A stretch of 64,000 nt of DNA from Craspedostauros australis (Eukaryota > Bacillariophyta > Bacillariophyceae > Mastogloiales > Achnanthaceae), in the NCBI GenBank assembly GCA_026770025.1, contig JAMXDE010000049.1, positions 248,001 to 312,000 of the forward strand. Direction: 5' to 3'. The notes beneath the pieces were generated by a model. That model saw nothing but the letters and a program-made list of their open reading frames with translations. It was not told where the DNA came from and searched no databases. Of this stretch, positions 44,301-52,099 are shown in pieces (within the stretch, counting starts at the first letter, position 1; each line of letters opens with the position of its first letter). Made by a program: the position numbers and the translations under genes.

Positions 44301-46431
44301 GTAAACCTGGTATGAAGGCGGGCGCATTCGGGCTCAGGCCTGTTGGTCGTGCTGCTTCCGACTCATGGCCCTGCCCTTCCCCTTTAACCGTCTCCGGATG
44401 CCGCCGTAGCGCCATCCGTTACATTTGGTGTGCGACCTGGAAGTGGGCTGTCAACCTTTCCTTCGCTGGTTCTCTCGCGCTGGGCGTCCTTTGGCGTTAT
44501 GCCTCGCCCTTCCGTGCTCTCCCCCTCTTTCTCTTTGAGCTTCCGATTTTCCTCTGCCGTTGCCTCCAACCGTGCTTGCATTGCTTCCATCTGTGCTTTC
44601 ATCTCTACCACTAGTGCTCTCGTCGTACCTGATGTCTTCTTTGTGCTTCCCGATAGCGTTGACATAGTTGATTTCTGTGTTCTGTTCTCCATCAACTCCG
44701 CCAGTTGTTCCTCCAAGTGTGCGATCTTCTGTCTCTGCGTGCCTGTTGTCCGTTTGCTATTGTTTGTGAGTGTGGACGTGGTGGATCCTTCGCCTTGAAG
44801 TTCTTTGTCTCTTGCTGCCTGCCTGTTGGCTTCGCCTCTCGCGCTGATGGTTTTCCATGCTTGGTGGTTTCGCAGCGACGGGATGGTCTCGTTGTCCCCG
44901 TAGTCCTTTTCTGGTCTCACGTCGCAGTCTCTGCTTTCTTGTGCTACTCCCTCCTCCATGTCGACCTCCACCTTTCGTGCGAAGTGCATGTCTTCGTCGG
45001 CAGCCATCACAGCTTCCACTGCTTCATCTCGCTCTGAAATCACCCGCTTGGTTGCTTCGTCCCACTTCATCGTCTTTGCTTCGCCTCGCGCAAGTGTTGT
45101 GAATAGTGACCTCACTGTCTCGCCGTATTTCGCCTCTAGTGTCACCAGCAGCCCTTTCACCGTCATGCGTGCTTCCATCTCTTTGTGTGGATGAAATTGA
45201 AACACGTACCCTGCCCCTCTCCACTGCTTGCTCACTGATGCGAACAGTGGGGTGTTCACGTTCCCCGTGGTGGATTTGAGCTTCATGATCATCTGGCGTA
45301 GTGTGTTGCCTGTTCCGTCTGGCACCGTGTCCAGAGTCTCTTGGATGATGTCGTGTGATGTGATAGATTTTGCCTCTTCGCACCAGCCGGCGTGGCGCTC
45401 TCTTAGCGCAAACCACCCTTGCCGCATGTCTGTGTTCACAATGCCTGAGAGTGGTGTTACCAACCTCATCCTGATTCCCAGTGGAAATTTCGTCGATTTC
45501 GCACCATAGTACGTCTCCATCACTTTCATCACCACTTCCTTGTCGGCTGTAGCGGTCTCAATGTGTAGTGCCCTCGGATCTCTCTCCATTTTCCGGTTGG
45601 GGTCGTACTTTGCCCCGTCAGAGATGCGTTTCCAGTTCGCTGCCACCTGTCGTTGTGTTAGTCGAGTGAGTTCCGCCTCCAGCTCGTCTTCGCTGAGCTG
45701 TCTGGTTGAGTACATCATCCATCCGATGGTGGTGGTTGATGCGGCTTGAATCTTTGCCACGGTGAACCTTCCGCTGTCTCTTGAGAAGAAGTCTCTTAGC
45801 TCCTCTGTGATCCTTGTGATTGGGTTCTCGCATTCGATCCTCACCTTCAGGAACATCTTCTCTCGCTCTTTCCCGTAGATGGCTCTCACCCCTTTGAAAT
45901 ATTCTTTCAGAGTGGTCAGGTCCTTAGGAAAATCGTCGAGTGAGTGGACGTTGGTTTGGGCCACTGTTAGGTTCCATGGTTTCAATCTTGCTGTTGCGTC
46001 CACGTGCTGGATGTTAACAAGGAAATCTCTGCATGACCCGATGGCCGCGTCGATGGCGACTTTGGCGTCCTTCGCGTCACCTCCTCCGTTCACCATGATG
46101 TGCACGTCGCAGTATTTGATGTCGTTGGTCTTGGTAGCCGTTTGTTGTTGGTTGGCGTCTCTGTTCCTGTTAACCTCGTTCCATTCGTTGGTGAAAGTGT
46201 TACTTCCTGCCTGCGTTTGTTCATCTGCGTTGATGGACATATGATCCTGGTCGCTATAGATGAACTCGTTGTCCACACTTGGTGTTTCTGTTGGCGGATG
46301 TGCTGTTGCTGTTGCCTCTGTGTTTGCTTGCGCTTGCTCCTTGTCCGTGTCTGCTGCTGCATTGGCTCTTTTGAGTGGTTGTATGAGATTGTCGCCCTTT
46401 GTTGGGCTCACTTCTCCTCGTTTCTTGTTGG
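38361..46431 (-). mobile_element. Non-LTR retrotransposon (LINE), about 8.07 kb, two ORFs
   Basis: Minus-strand LINE between 18-bp target duplications. Its 3' end is a (TTA)n/(ATA)n tail of about seven units (38358-38380), typical of microsatellite-tailed LINEs. ORF1 (44384-46438) and ORF2 (38578-44415) overlap by 32 nt. ORF2 has APE endonuclease, RT, RNase H and a Cys/His zinc motif, like the I-type branch of LINEs. No stop or frameshift was seen in ORF2. There is essentially no 5' UTR, so the copy may be 5'-truncated. Confidence 0.93.
38578..44415 (-). CDS. LINE ORF2: endonuclease, reverse transcriptase, RNase H, zinc knuckle
   Basis: 1,945 residues. The APE-type endonuclease starts at about residue 65: N71 in RIGMQNFGGL, E102 in GITEVNVDW, a DCNED segment, and the terminal ADHRC (D323, H324). 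RT has PMQGIYQGNGAGPVIW and the catalytic FVDDTDL at residues 937-943 (FVDD in place of the commoner YADD). RNase HI has D1423 (STDGSF), the Glu of AYRAELGGIY, the Asp of VACDNRMAG, and YGHQ. A CxxC...H...C motif begins at C1680 (CPICRDEEETTEHILQC). The tail is Arg/Lys-rich. The enzyme nicks target DNA and primes reverse transcription there. The start codon overlaps ORF1 in the +1 frame, so re-initiation or frameshifting may be used. Confidence 0.93.
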   Translation of the reverse strand: MALRRHPETVKGEGQGHESEAARPTGLSPNAPAFIPGLPHQAEDGRGGQEAHVGDVLLRKQEGRMRIGMQNFGGLKRHSGNVDESLKQWMNEGEFDVFGITEVNVDWRGVEEEATLKNRVKEWWPTGTTQTTTSNNSNEDINNRKQWGGTAMISRHQAAVRMVKDGVDPTKLGRWAWQLYRGANQQRLRVVTAYRPCRPRTRGVLNTYAQHRRYYNEKCEDVEPRARMLADLGKAVASWKREGEHVILMMDCNEDTGTRAMQAFASEAGLVNAMMTRNSAAARTATQRWGKTPIDAIFTTESITVARAGMTRWDEGIQERSADHRCIWLEVNMQEVLGQRMPPLRRSVARRVKTEDPRIVKKFNDSYEQHLRQHNARNRAIRLERKAESEWNAQMEREAERLDAIRVEGIWKADKQCRKLRMGGIPYSREYKAIEARIGLWNNVARRAAGRKVSSRLVQRLAKRAGEARKVSEISRMRHKEVAKEQEEAFQALKRFRRKATDARANWIERVAATRAREEAAKDEAENKQQGNCKLGRRQRRQTGMGRRTSSQLLQMRRREQVKQMYARIRRTTGANGAGGISMVIAPDRNGEWKECTRREDIERGCMEENRRRFRQTERTPFMQGFLAQEYGYLGVSEAAKQTLQGRYHVPAWIEEGARRLIGGLKSKSHKTIQAGMTTDEYQSGWRKCKEDTSAGPSGLHFGHFKATAMHQANSEFEASMTSIAMKSGYSYERWKYGVDVELMKKANSYRVDKLRTIVLFEADFNFANKAVGRKAAQQAEAQEGFAEEQYGSRKGHRAIDHALNKQLTFDWLRQTRVPGVLCSNDLKSCYDRIVHSIASICLQRQGVAVTEVVSMFRTLQSLEHHIRTTYGDSRDTLRNQPGIAPMQGIYQGNGAGPVIWAVISSPMLEVMKEENHTAEFRSAISGEKVKMVGYAFVDDTDLVVNARRTEGIKEAVKRMQSSVDMWEALVRATGGALVVEKSMWWPIDFKWREDGTWRYANEEETPYEIWMAGSNRDRQKMPKSARHQAFETLGVRLAPDGNGAAIVEAIQDKAKNWAEKVRTKRVRKQDADAAIRSILLKKLEYVLPVAQLSEAEARQTMKPVWAATMSKLGYNKGFPRAMIHAPSALLGANVHELHTTQVVEHVCMVLEHGERSTVTGKLIRGTIEAMKTEIGIGDALFNTSYKAWSFLATDCWIKTVWREVQEYGIDLRERTPTTIRAWEKEEWLMPALRGAGYTRAQLERLNRCRVKMQVMTTGDVACAEAELPPETARGRWRGRASIAWPRQGPIPDQDWRLWGRAIRRVRGQLSTDGRMVAPPEALWEVSASAVWTRESGGRWQKWAARAGDDPGLQGFRRQGQPTELAATQGRQVWLRQQDEQVYVVGVGRWWRQPSGAVRSEFGEAAEKWVQAAREGRAVISTDGSFKDGRSTAAFSLNVRGQRDGCLQMAGPVQGRQAIQSAYRAELGGIYQALVVADRMLRESGTESGASAATVVVACDNRMAGIHAVEYDRDVHIGVQHFDLLRAIRQVTRTIPAKLEYRHVYGHQLERDRGVARDEFTYWNDDVDRLAGVEQKSHKSSTDGEWRDDEWSVWLRSCKVCRGVKAELRRHVQSAKAWAWQRKTKKMSAEVIERIDVESVQAAMGRLGSARKRWVVKHAAGFGPVGRNMAKWGFWASSECPICRDEEETTEHILQCRHPAAMAVREAALSKWKDDMLQAGGDVGMVSEMVRQIRSWCNKEEPEPRAQRVVQDAVNDQQAIGWGMMTRGRWSKRWRQVQSARMEIEERPMKPSNWMGAAVAGLWDVRWKAWEARNRVLHDREGRKREAAAMVAVCRMVNQQWEMGDAGIMAADRGLLANVTRNELARWPVDDQRRWVRHVQAARSAARAASERRSAVESEARGESQGLANDARRQRRGRSRSKRRFAAASGDGRARKRRRGGRIGT

Positions 46432-46438
46432 CGCGCAT
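44384..46438 (-). CDS. LINE ORF1 protein, apparent ATG in target-site DNA
   Basis: Open frame of 684 residues with no recognised RRM or CCHC domain. It has a hydrophilic N-terminus, a middle region with LYxxTRQLSEDELEAELTRL-like helical text, and a C-terminal coiled-coil-like stretch (EEQLAELMENRT; EMKAQMEAMQARLEATAEEN). ORF1 proteins of LINEs usually bind element RNA. The only ATG near the start is at 46438, inside the host target duplication; the element itself begins at 46431 (GCC AAC AAG AAA). The native start was probably upstream and lost by 5' truncation, or is an internal Met. Confidence 0.75.
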   Translation of the reverse strand: MRANKKRGEVSPTKGDNLIQPLKRANAAADTDKEQAQANTEATATAHPPTETPSVDNEFIYSDQDHMSINADEQTQAGSNTFTNEWNEVNRNRDANQQQTATKTNDIKYCDVHIMVNGGGDAKDAKVAIDAAIGSCRDFLVNIQHVDATARLKPWNLTVAQTNVHSLDDFPKDLTTLKEYFKGVRAIYGKEREKMFLKVRIECENPITRITEELRDFFSRDSGRFTVAKIQAASTTTIGWMMYSTRQLSEDELEAELTRLTQRQVAANWKRISDGAKYDPNRKMERDPRALHIETATADKEVVMKVMETYYGAKSTKFPLGIRMRLVTPLSGIVNTDMRQGWFALRERHAGWCEEAKSITSHDIIQETLDTVPDGTGNTLRQMIMKLKSTTGNVNTPLFASVSKQWRGAGYVFQFHPHKEMEARMTVKGLLVTLEAKYGETVRSLFTTLARGEAKTMKWDEATKRVISERDEAVEAVMAADEDMHFARKVEVDMEEGVAQESRDCDVRPEKDYGDNETIPSLRNHQAWKTISARGEANRQAARDKELQGEGSTTSTLTNNSKRTTGTQRQKIAHLEEQLAELMENRTQKSTMSTLSGSTKKTSGTTRALVVEMKAQMEAMQARLEATAEENRKLKEKEGESTEGRGITPKDAQRERTSEGKVDSPLPGRTPNVTDGATAASGDG

Positions 46439-46449
46439 TACGTCCGATA
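46432..46449 (+). repeat. 18-bp LINE target-site duplication, right copy
   Basis: Same 18 bases as 38343-38360. The host gene frame resumes directly after it. Confidence 0.9.
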
Positions 46450-47462
46450 CTCATCTGCGCCTTGCGATGCTGAGATCGACACATTGGGATGCGCAAAAGG
46501 CCGCCATGAAAATGCTGAAGTACGTTCGCATGAAAGAGAAGCTGTTTGGGAAGGAACGATGCCTGCGGCCGATCCTGTTCTCCGATCTGCAGCAGGATGC
46601 GCAAGACTCCATCAGATCTGGCGCAGTCGTCTTTCATGACAACTGCAACGGTTTCGCAGCGCGCCCGATGATGGTCCTGTCCGTGGCTCGGTGGAAGACG
46701 CAGAGCGCCCTATCTCAGGTGCAAGCGAGTTTCTACATGTCGCACATATTCAGCAGATCCAGAGAGGTTCAACAACGTGGAATGGTTGCCGTCGTCTACA
46801 CGATTGGCACGAACGTATCCCATTTCCAGAGAGCGCTGGCAATGATGAAATACGATGCGATGGATGCGAGGCCTGTTCGCACAGCTGGGTTGCACATCTG
46901 CTTTTCCAACCCACTCTTCAAGCCAATCGTAGCAGCGATCTTCCAAGCCATGCCAAGAGAGTGCCGGCTTCGATCCAAGCTGCATTGCGGGTCGCCGCAG
47001 CAATGCCGCGATGAATTGGTGACTTACGGGATTCCGGCGGGCATCTTGCCGGTTGGGGACATGGCCGACTGCGGCGCTGCCCTCGGTCATGAACTGGTGG
47101 AGAGGTGTCTGCAACGCGATAGAGATGCCAAGAATACCTTCTATGAAGGCAAACCTGAGCATTGCATCGGTTCATGCCCAAGGGAGAAGGATGTCCTGTT
47201 TGGTCGTGGCCGTCCGTACCAGAGATTCAGCGGCAACATGCAATTTTCTGCATTGCTGCAACGTAGGAAGGCATCTTACAACGACCCGACCAAGACGAGG
47301 GCGGACAAGACAGATCTGATCCAAGAGATGGTGAAGCAGATACGCGCTTCCGGTACGCGGTTCTTGAAGCGCGACGATTCTGGGGATTGGTGGGAGGAAG
47401 TATCGGATCACACGGCGAAGCGGCGCGTGGCTATGAGCCTGCGGAACATGTCGAGGAAGTGA
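46450..47462 (+). pseudogene. CRAL-TRIO/DUF6824 gene 1, 3' half
   Basis: Continues the family protein from HLRLAMLRSTHWDAQKAAMK to the stop at 47462. It includes the CRAL-TRIO-like section (FYMSHIFSRS; HICFSNPLFKP; ELVTYGIP) and the DUF6824 section (KDVLFGRGRPYQRFSGN ... FLKRDDSGDWWEEVSD ... SLRNMSRK). Joining 38360 to 46450 is exactly in frame. The frame is otherwise intact, so the insertion is probably recent. An upstream open frame from 46260 is antisense LINE DNA. Confidence 0.9.
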
Positions 47463-48595
47463 GCAGCGATCTCATCGTGCTTGCATTGGTGCTGCTCATC
47501 ACCTGCAATTGAGTCTAAGCACTTTGGGGCAGATTAGCGGCGAGTATTTCTTGGTGTCGAATAGCTCGCAGCTCGCACTGGCCACCGCTACAAGGAGAAT
47601 GACTACTGTTCTTGCGACTCCTCAGTTCGCAGACAGCAACCAAGTTTCCATTTTCGTCGTTTTTCGGTGGGCGATGATGTTTGGATCCGATACGTAGAAC
47701 GGGGTTATTCGCGATTCACGGGCGGAGGATGCTTCTGATTGGAGGTCACTCATTCCCGTTCCGGTGCCTCGCCACCCAAACCGACTTCGGTCCAACTTTC
47801 GATTCGCGTTTTGTCTGAAAATCCTTCACAAATTCTGTTACGGTATCGGAGAAACAGTCACAAAACGCCACCTCCAACGAAGAATGTGGGCGATGTGGGA
47901 GTGACTTCCTCAAGGCAACATCACTGAGGTCGGAGAAGACAGAATAGGACAGAGCACGGATCTCGCACCACCATGGCCGTTTGCTCTTTGCGGACCAAGA
48001 GAGGTACCCCTGCTCTTCGGCTGTTCCGCCGGGTGCGAGAATACGGACATTGAGACTCTTCTCTACTCTGCTCTAATCCACCCATGCGGACCTGAGAGCA
48101 CACGATACTCCCAGTCCACTCACAACACGATGACAAGCACCAGTGATCTATGATCGATGAGAAGACAATTAAGCCTGCAAGTTGAACGGAATAAGTCGGT
48201 GTGATTGGACGCACATCTGCGTCAAGCTGCGCAAACAACAGCGGACAAGCGATGGCACCATTGCCGGCGGAGGGTTGTTTGCTTCTTGGTTTCGCTGGTG
48301 CCGGTGCTAATCTCGCTCTTTTTGCGTGGTTACTTTGCTGCAATCGTACAATGTCCCCACACTCGCTCGCCAACACTGCCATTGCCCCGACATGTGCACA
48401 ATACAATGCAAACAATGCAAACAACACAAAAAACGCGACACAGCGCCACTGAGAATAGTAGAGAAGTTGAACGCGTGTACTCGTACGTTACGATCCATTG
48501 GAGTACGATACGTACGGATAGAAGAATAGACTACTAATACGCTTTGCAATCGACGAACGCTGCCCTGAGGCAAGGCGCATTGTGAGAGCGCACAC
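47463..48595. other. Spacer between DUF6824 genes 1 and 2
   Basis: No domain-bearing frame on either strand. Palindromic acgtacgttacg/cgatacgtacgg bits near 48480-48525 sit about 80-110 bp before the start of gene 2 and may be part of its promoter. Confidence 0.45.
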
Positions 48596-50299
48596 ATGAC
48601 TATTGATACGAAGCCTCCGGACCTCCGGAGCCTCGAACATAACCCACAAGCAACTTCACTCGATGACAGTGTCGGTCATCGCAAAGATGGCCGTTCCCAA
48701 TCCCTTCAGGATGATGGCGACGTCGATCAAGCATGCGCGATCGATGATCTCGACTTCCTCAATGAGAAGCTCGACACAGAACATACAGGCGAACATCAGC
48801 ACGTGCATCAACAGGAGCACCAAGAGCAGCATCAAGAGCAGTATCAAGAGCAGCAGCAGTCATCCGCAAGCGTCGCGACAGACAACTCGTCAAAACCATC
48901 ACAAAGACAGAACAACAAGAAGCGCACCCTGGATGGAAGCAGCGCATCGTCATCGCGCCTTGATGATACGAGCATAGATGATGATTCGAAGCCATCATCG
49001 TCCGGCCAACCTGACACAGAATTGCTGGACGCGGAACGGCAACAGGCGCGCGAGATTTCCGCCTTGTCGCTGCGGGAGAGAGAGGATTTGTACGAAGACA
49101 TTCACGGAGTACGACGCCCGGTCCAGGAGACGGAAGACTTTCGACAGGAGCACTTGCAGCGGCTGGAGATGGAGCTGACGGTGGGTCTGTACGACAGCAA
49201 GTGCAAGTACGAGCTCTCCGCGAAGAACAGGGCCATCAAGGCAACCTACGTCATGACGTCGTTCTTGGCGCCGCGTATCACCTCGGACGTGGACCTGCGA
49301 CTGGCGATGCTGAGAGTGTCGCAGTGGGATGTGCAGGATGCGGCCATCAAGATCATGAAGTACTTTCACATGAAGGAGCGGCTGTTTGGGAGGGAGGTCT
49401 GCCTGCGGCCGATCGTCTTTTCCGATCTGCAGGAGGATGCGCAAGAATCGATCAACAATGGGTCGCTGTGTACTCACGATGAAGAAGGCTTCAGCGCGAG
49501 ACCCATGTTCACCGACGTTACAGCACGCTGGAGGCTCCGCACGTCCCAATCTCTGGCGCAGGCGATGTTTTACATGACGCACATCTTCTCCCGCACGATC
49601 CGTGCCCAGCAGAACGGCGTGGTCTGCGTCATCTACACGCTCGGTACCGAAATGGCCCACTTCAGAAAAGCGTTAGCGATGATAAGGTTCAATGCGCTTG
49701 ATGCGATGCCGATACGCCCGGCCGGGGTGCACATATGCGTTTCTCATTCTCGTTTCAAGCCGATCTTGTCGGCCATTGCGCAAGCGATGCCCAAGACATT
49801 CCTGCTGCAGTGGAAGCTGCACTTTGGCTCCGCGCAGGAATGCAACGATGAATTGATGACGTATGGGATTCCTTCAAGGATGCTGCCCGGCGAAGATATC
49901 ATTGCGTGCGACAGATCCGTCGCACAAGAAACGATGGCAAAGTGTTTGCAGCGCGATCACAACGTGCTGAACAAGTTCTACCAGGGCAAGCCAAAAGAAT
50001 GCGTCGAGGTACCGCCGCAACCGAAGGACATCTTGCTGGGACGCGGTCGTCCGTATCAGAAGTATCCAGGGAACGTGGAGTTCGCTCGCCTGCTGCAGGA
50101 GTGCAAACCAGCATACAACGACCCGTCGAACACCCGGACGGAGAGGACGCAGCTCAGGAAGCAGTTGGTGCAGGATCTGCGCGATTCGGGCGTCCGGTTT
50201 CTGAAGCGCGACGATTCCGGAGATTGGTGGGAGGAAGTGTCGGACGCTGCGGCCAGGGAGCGTGTTTCGATGAGTTTGCGGAACATGTCGAGGAAGTGA
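48596..50299 (+). CDS. CRAL-TRIO-like/DUF6824 protein, paralogue 2
   Basis: 567 residues from ATG 48596, single exon. The N-terminal ~130 residues are low-complexity, with a Gln/Glu/His run (about residues 65-85) coded by CAG/CAA/GAG repeats. The family core starts at REISALSLREREDLYEDIHG. A CRAL-TRIO-N-like section follows (DLRLAMLRVSQWDVQDAAIK; KERLFGREVCLRPIVFSDL), then a lipid-binding-like fold (HICVSHSRFKP; DELMTYGIPSRMLP). DUF6824 begins near residue 476 with DILLGRGRPYQKYPGN and ends in SLRNMSRK. CRAL-TRIO domains carry small lipids. DUF6824 is a diatom-rich domain of unknown role. No signal peptide or membrane segment is seen, so it is likely cytosolic or nuclear. Confidence 0.9.
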   Translation: MTIDTKPPDLRSLEHNPQATSLDDSVGHRKDGRSQSLQDDGDVDQACAIDDLDFLNEKLDTEHTGEHQHVHQQEHQEQHQEQYQEQQQSSASVATDNSSKPSQRQNNKKRTLDGSSASSSRLDDTSIDDDSKPSSSGQPDTELLDAERQQAREISALSLREREDLYEDIHGVRRPVQETEDFRQEHLQRLEMELTVGLYDSKCKYELSAKNRAIKATYVMTSFLAPRITSDVDLRLAMLRVSQWDVQDAAIKIMKYFHMKERLFGREVCLRPIVFSDLQEDAQESINNGSLCTHDEEGFSARPMFTDVTARWRLRTSQSLAQAMFYMTHIFSRTIRAQQNGVVCVIYTLGTEMAHFRKALAMIRFNALDAMPIRPAGVHICVSHSRFKPILSAIAQAMPKTFLLQWKLHFGSAQECNDELMTYGIPSRMLPGEDIIACDRSVAQETMAKCLQRDHNVLNKFYQGKPKECVEVPPQPKDILLGRGRPYQKYPGNVEFARLLQECKPAYNDPSNTRTERTQLRKQLVQDLRDSGVRFLKRDDSGDWWEEVSDAAARERVSMSLRNMSRK

Positions 50300-52099
50300 G
50301 GAGAGTTGTGCGTCCGTGTTCGCACGTGCCGTACGAGTAGATGGGTCGATGATTGTCGGCGAAGTATGGTGAACGACGAAAGAAGAGGATGCACCACGGC
50401 ATGGACCAGCAACAACCTTATCAGATGGTATACACGCCCGAGGAAACATTGTGTTTGGAAGAAGGCGGCCTTCCGTCACAATACTAGTAGTCGTAGAGCA
50501 GACAAGGTATAGTCGCCAGCGCCTTCTCTAAGCAATTTTATATTATAGAATATTAATATATAATAATGCGCTATCGTATTTGATAGACCCATGGGGACAC
50601 AGAGGCTCTGTATGCGTACGACGAGGTTGTACACGACGCACTCGACTTTGCTCTCCACATGTCGCGGTCGCCACAATGAAGTTAATTCGAACATGTCCAA
50701 CGGCTTTGCTGAGGTTGTCTCTTGCGAAGGAAGAGACGTAAAAGGCTCCTTGTTCCTTTCCCGACTGGGTTGGGAGTCATAGCTCGTCCTCTACGCGGCG
50801 AGTACAAACATTACCACACCATGAGCCTCATGTCATTGCCGTCTGTTCCGCGCCACCACGGATTTGCTCCGGTCGAAGTTTGATACTTGGAAGAACAAAG
50901 TCGTGAGTGTTCCGGCGCGTGGCGCTCGCCTTCACTCTGCCATTGATACTGACAGATCGTGGTCATCGATCGTGGTCGTCGATCGAAGTCGCCGATCGCG
51001 CCCTTGTTCGGGTTCATGGTTGCGACAGCGACATGGCAGAGGCAAAGCGGCAACAGCACCAAAAAGAGGATGTGCAAAGAACGCTCGGCATCATCTCCCG
51101 CACACATGCAACATCCATCGGCAAAGGAATACACGGTATCTTCCACATCCCACAATCAGGGTAAGTCGGCACGGAAACAGCGCGCCTCTACACAATGTTG
51201 GTCCGCAGCTGTATCAGTCATCGCCACATGCCTCTGGCCGCGCGTGAGCGAGTGGCAGAGTAGAGCACGAGCTAATGCAATAGCGACAGCGACAGCACGA
51301 GCAGAGTCCTCGGCTCTGTCTTGCTCTGCTCCATGACGCACGGCTCGAAAGGGCTCTGTCAGAATCTGCCACTATGAAGATCCTGCATTCTTCCGTGGTG
51401 TTCCGATTGGAGTGGTCGCTGGAGTACGATCTATTCTGTTGTAATAGTACGATACAATATTATTTTACATAATGCTGTATGTGCGATGATGCCACCTTGG
51501 AGAGGACTGTATCGTGGCGCGAAAGATGGGCAACTGCGTTGTGGGTGGACAAACATGTTGGAACACGCTTCACAATGAAGGCATCGAGAACGCCGGTTTC
51601 GGCCGAGGAGTTGCTGGGTCGCAACCTTTCTTCCTCCGCTCGTCACCCTTGCAGATCGATGAATCCACTGACCTTTGCTTCCTCTGTCTCTTTCGCCCTT
51701 TGCTTGATGTGTTCGCCATGGTGTGCGACGATGCGATGGCGGGTGCCGGGTCGCACGGTCACAATACTGTGAATTGTACATGCAATTGCAATTGCAATTG
51801 CAAATGTATCATAATGCAATTGCAATGGTGGTCTCGATGGTCTGGTATCAATGCCATGCTCGAACTCTACCATCACTCGATTACTCCATTCCCGTCCTCG
51901 GCTCGACCCAACTCCACTCGACTCGAATGGTCAGCGCTCACAAACGCAATCGATCTCCGCGTTCATCCTCTTTCTCTTCGTTCACAAATACTAGTACAAG
52001 ACTCGCACTTGTACACGGTTCCTGTACTACATGTATGGCCTTCACTACATTCCAGCAACGGGAAACGCTCAGCGAACGGAAACGAAACTATCCAGCCTG
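50300..52099. other. Spacer between DUF6824 genes 2 and 3
   Basis: Holds an AT-rich block (50535-50580), a ttgcaa/aattgc microsatellite at 51781-51803 and a partial copy shortly after (51824-51836). Open frames are short and domain-free. The DNA just before 52100 is open in frame back to 52031, but that part has no counterpart in the paralogues. Confidence 0.5.

Noticed and set aside
46260-46449. Apparent upstream start (46260) for the 3' half of DUF6824 gene 1
   Set aside because: Those codons are antisense LINE sequence; the host gene resumes only after the target duplication at 46449.
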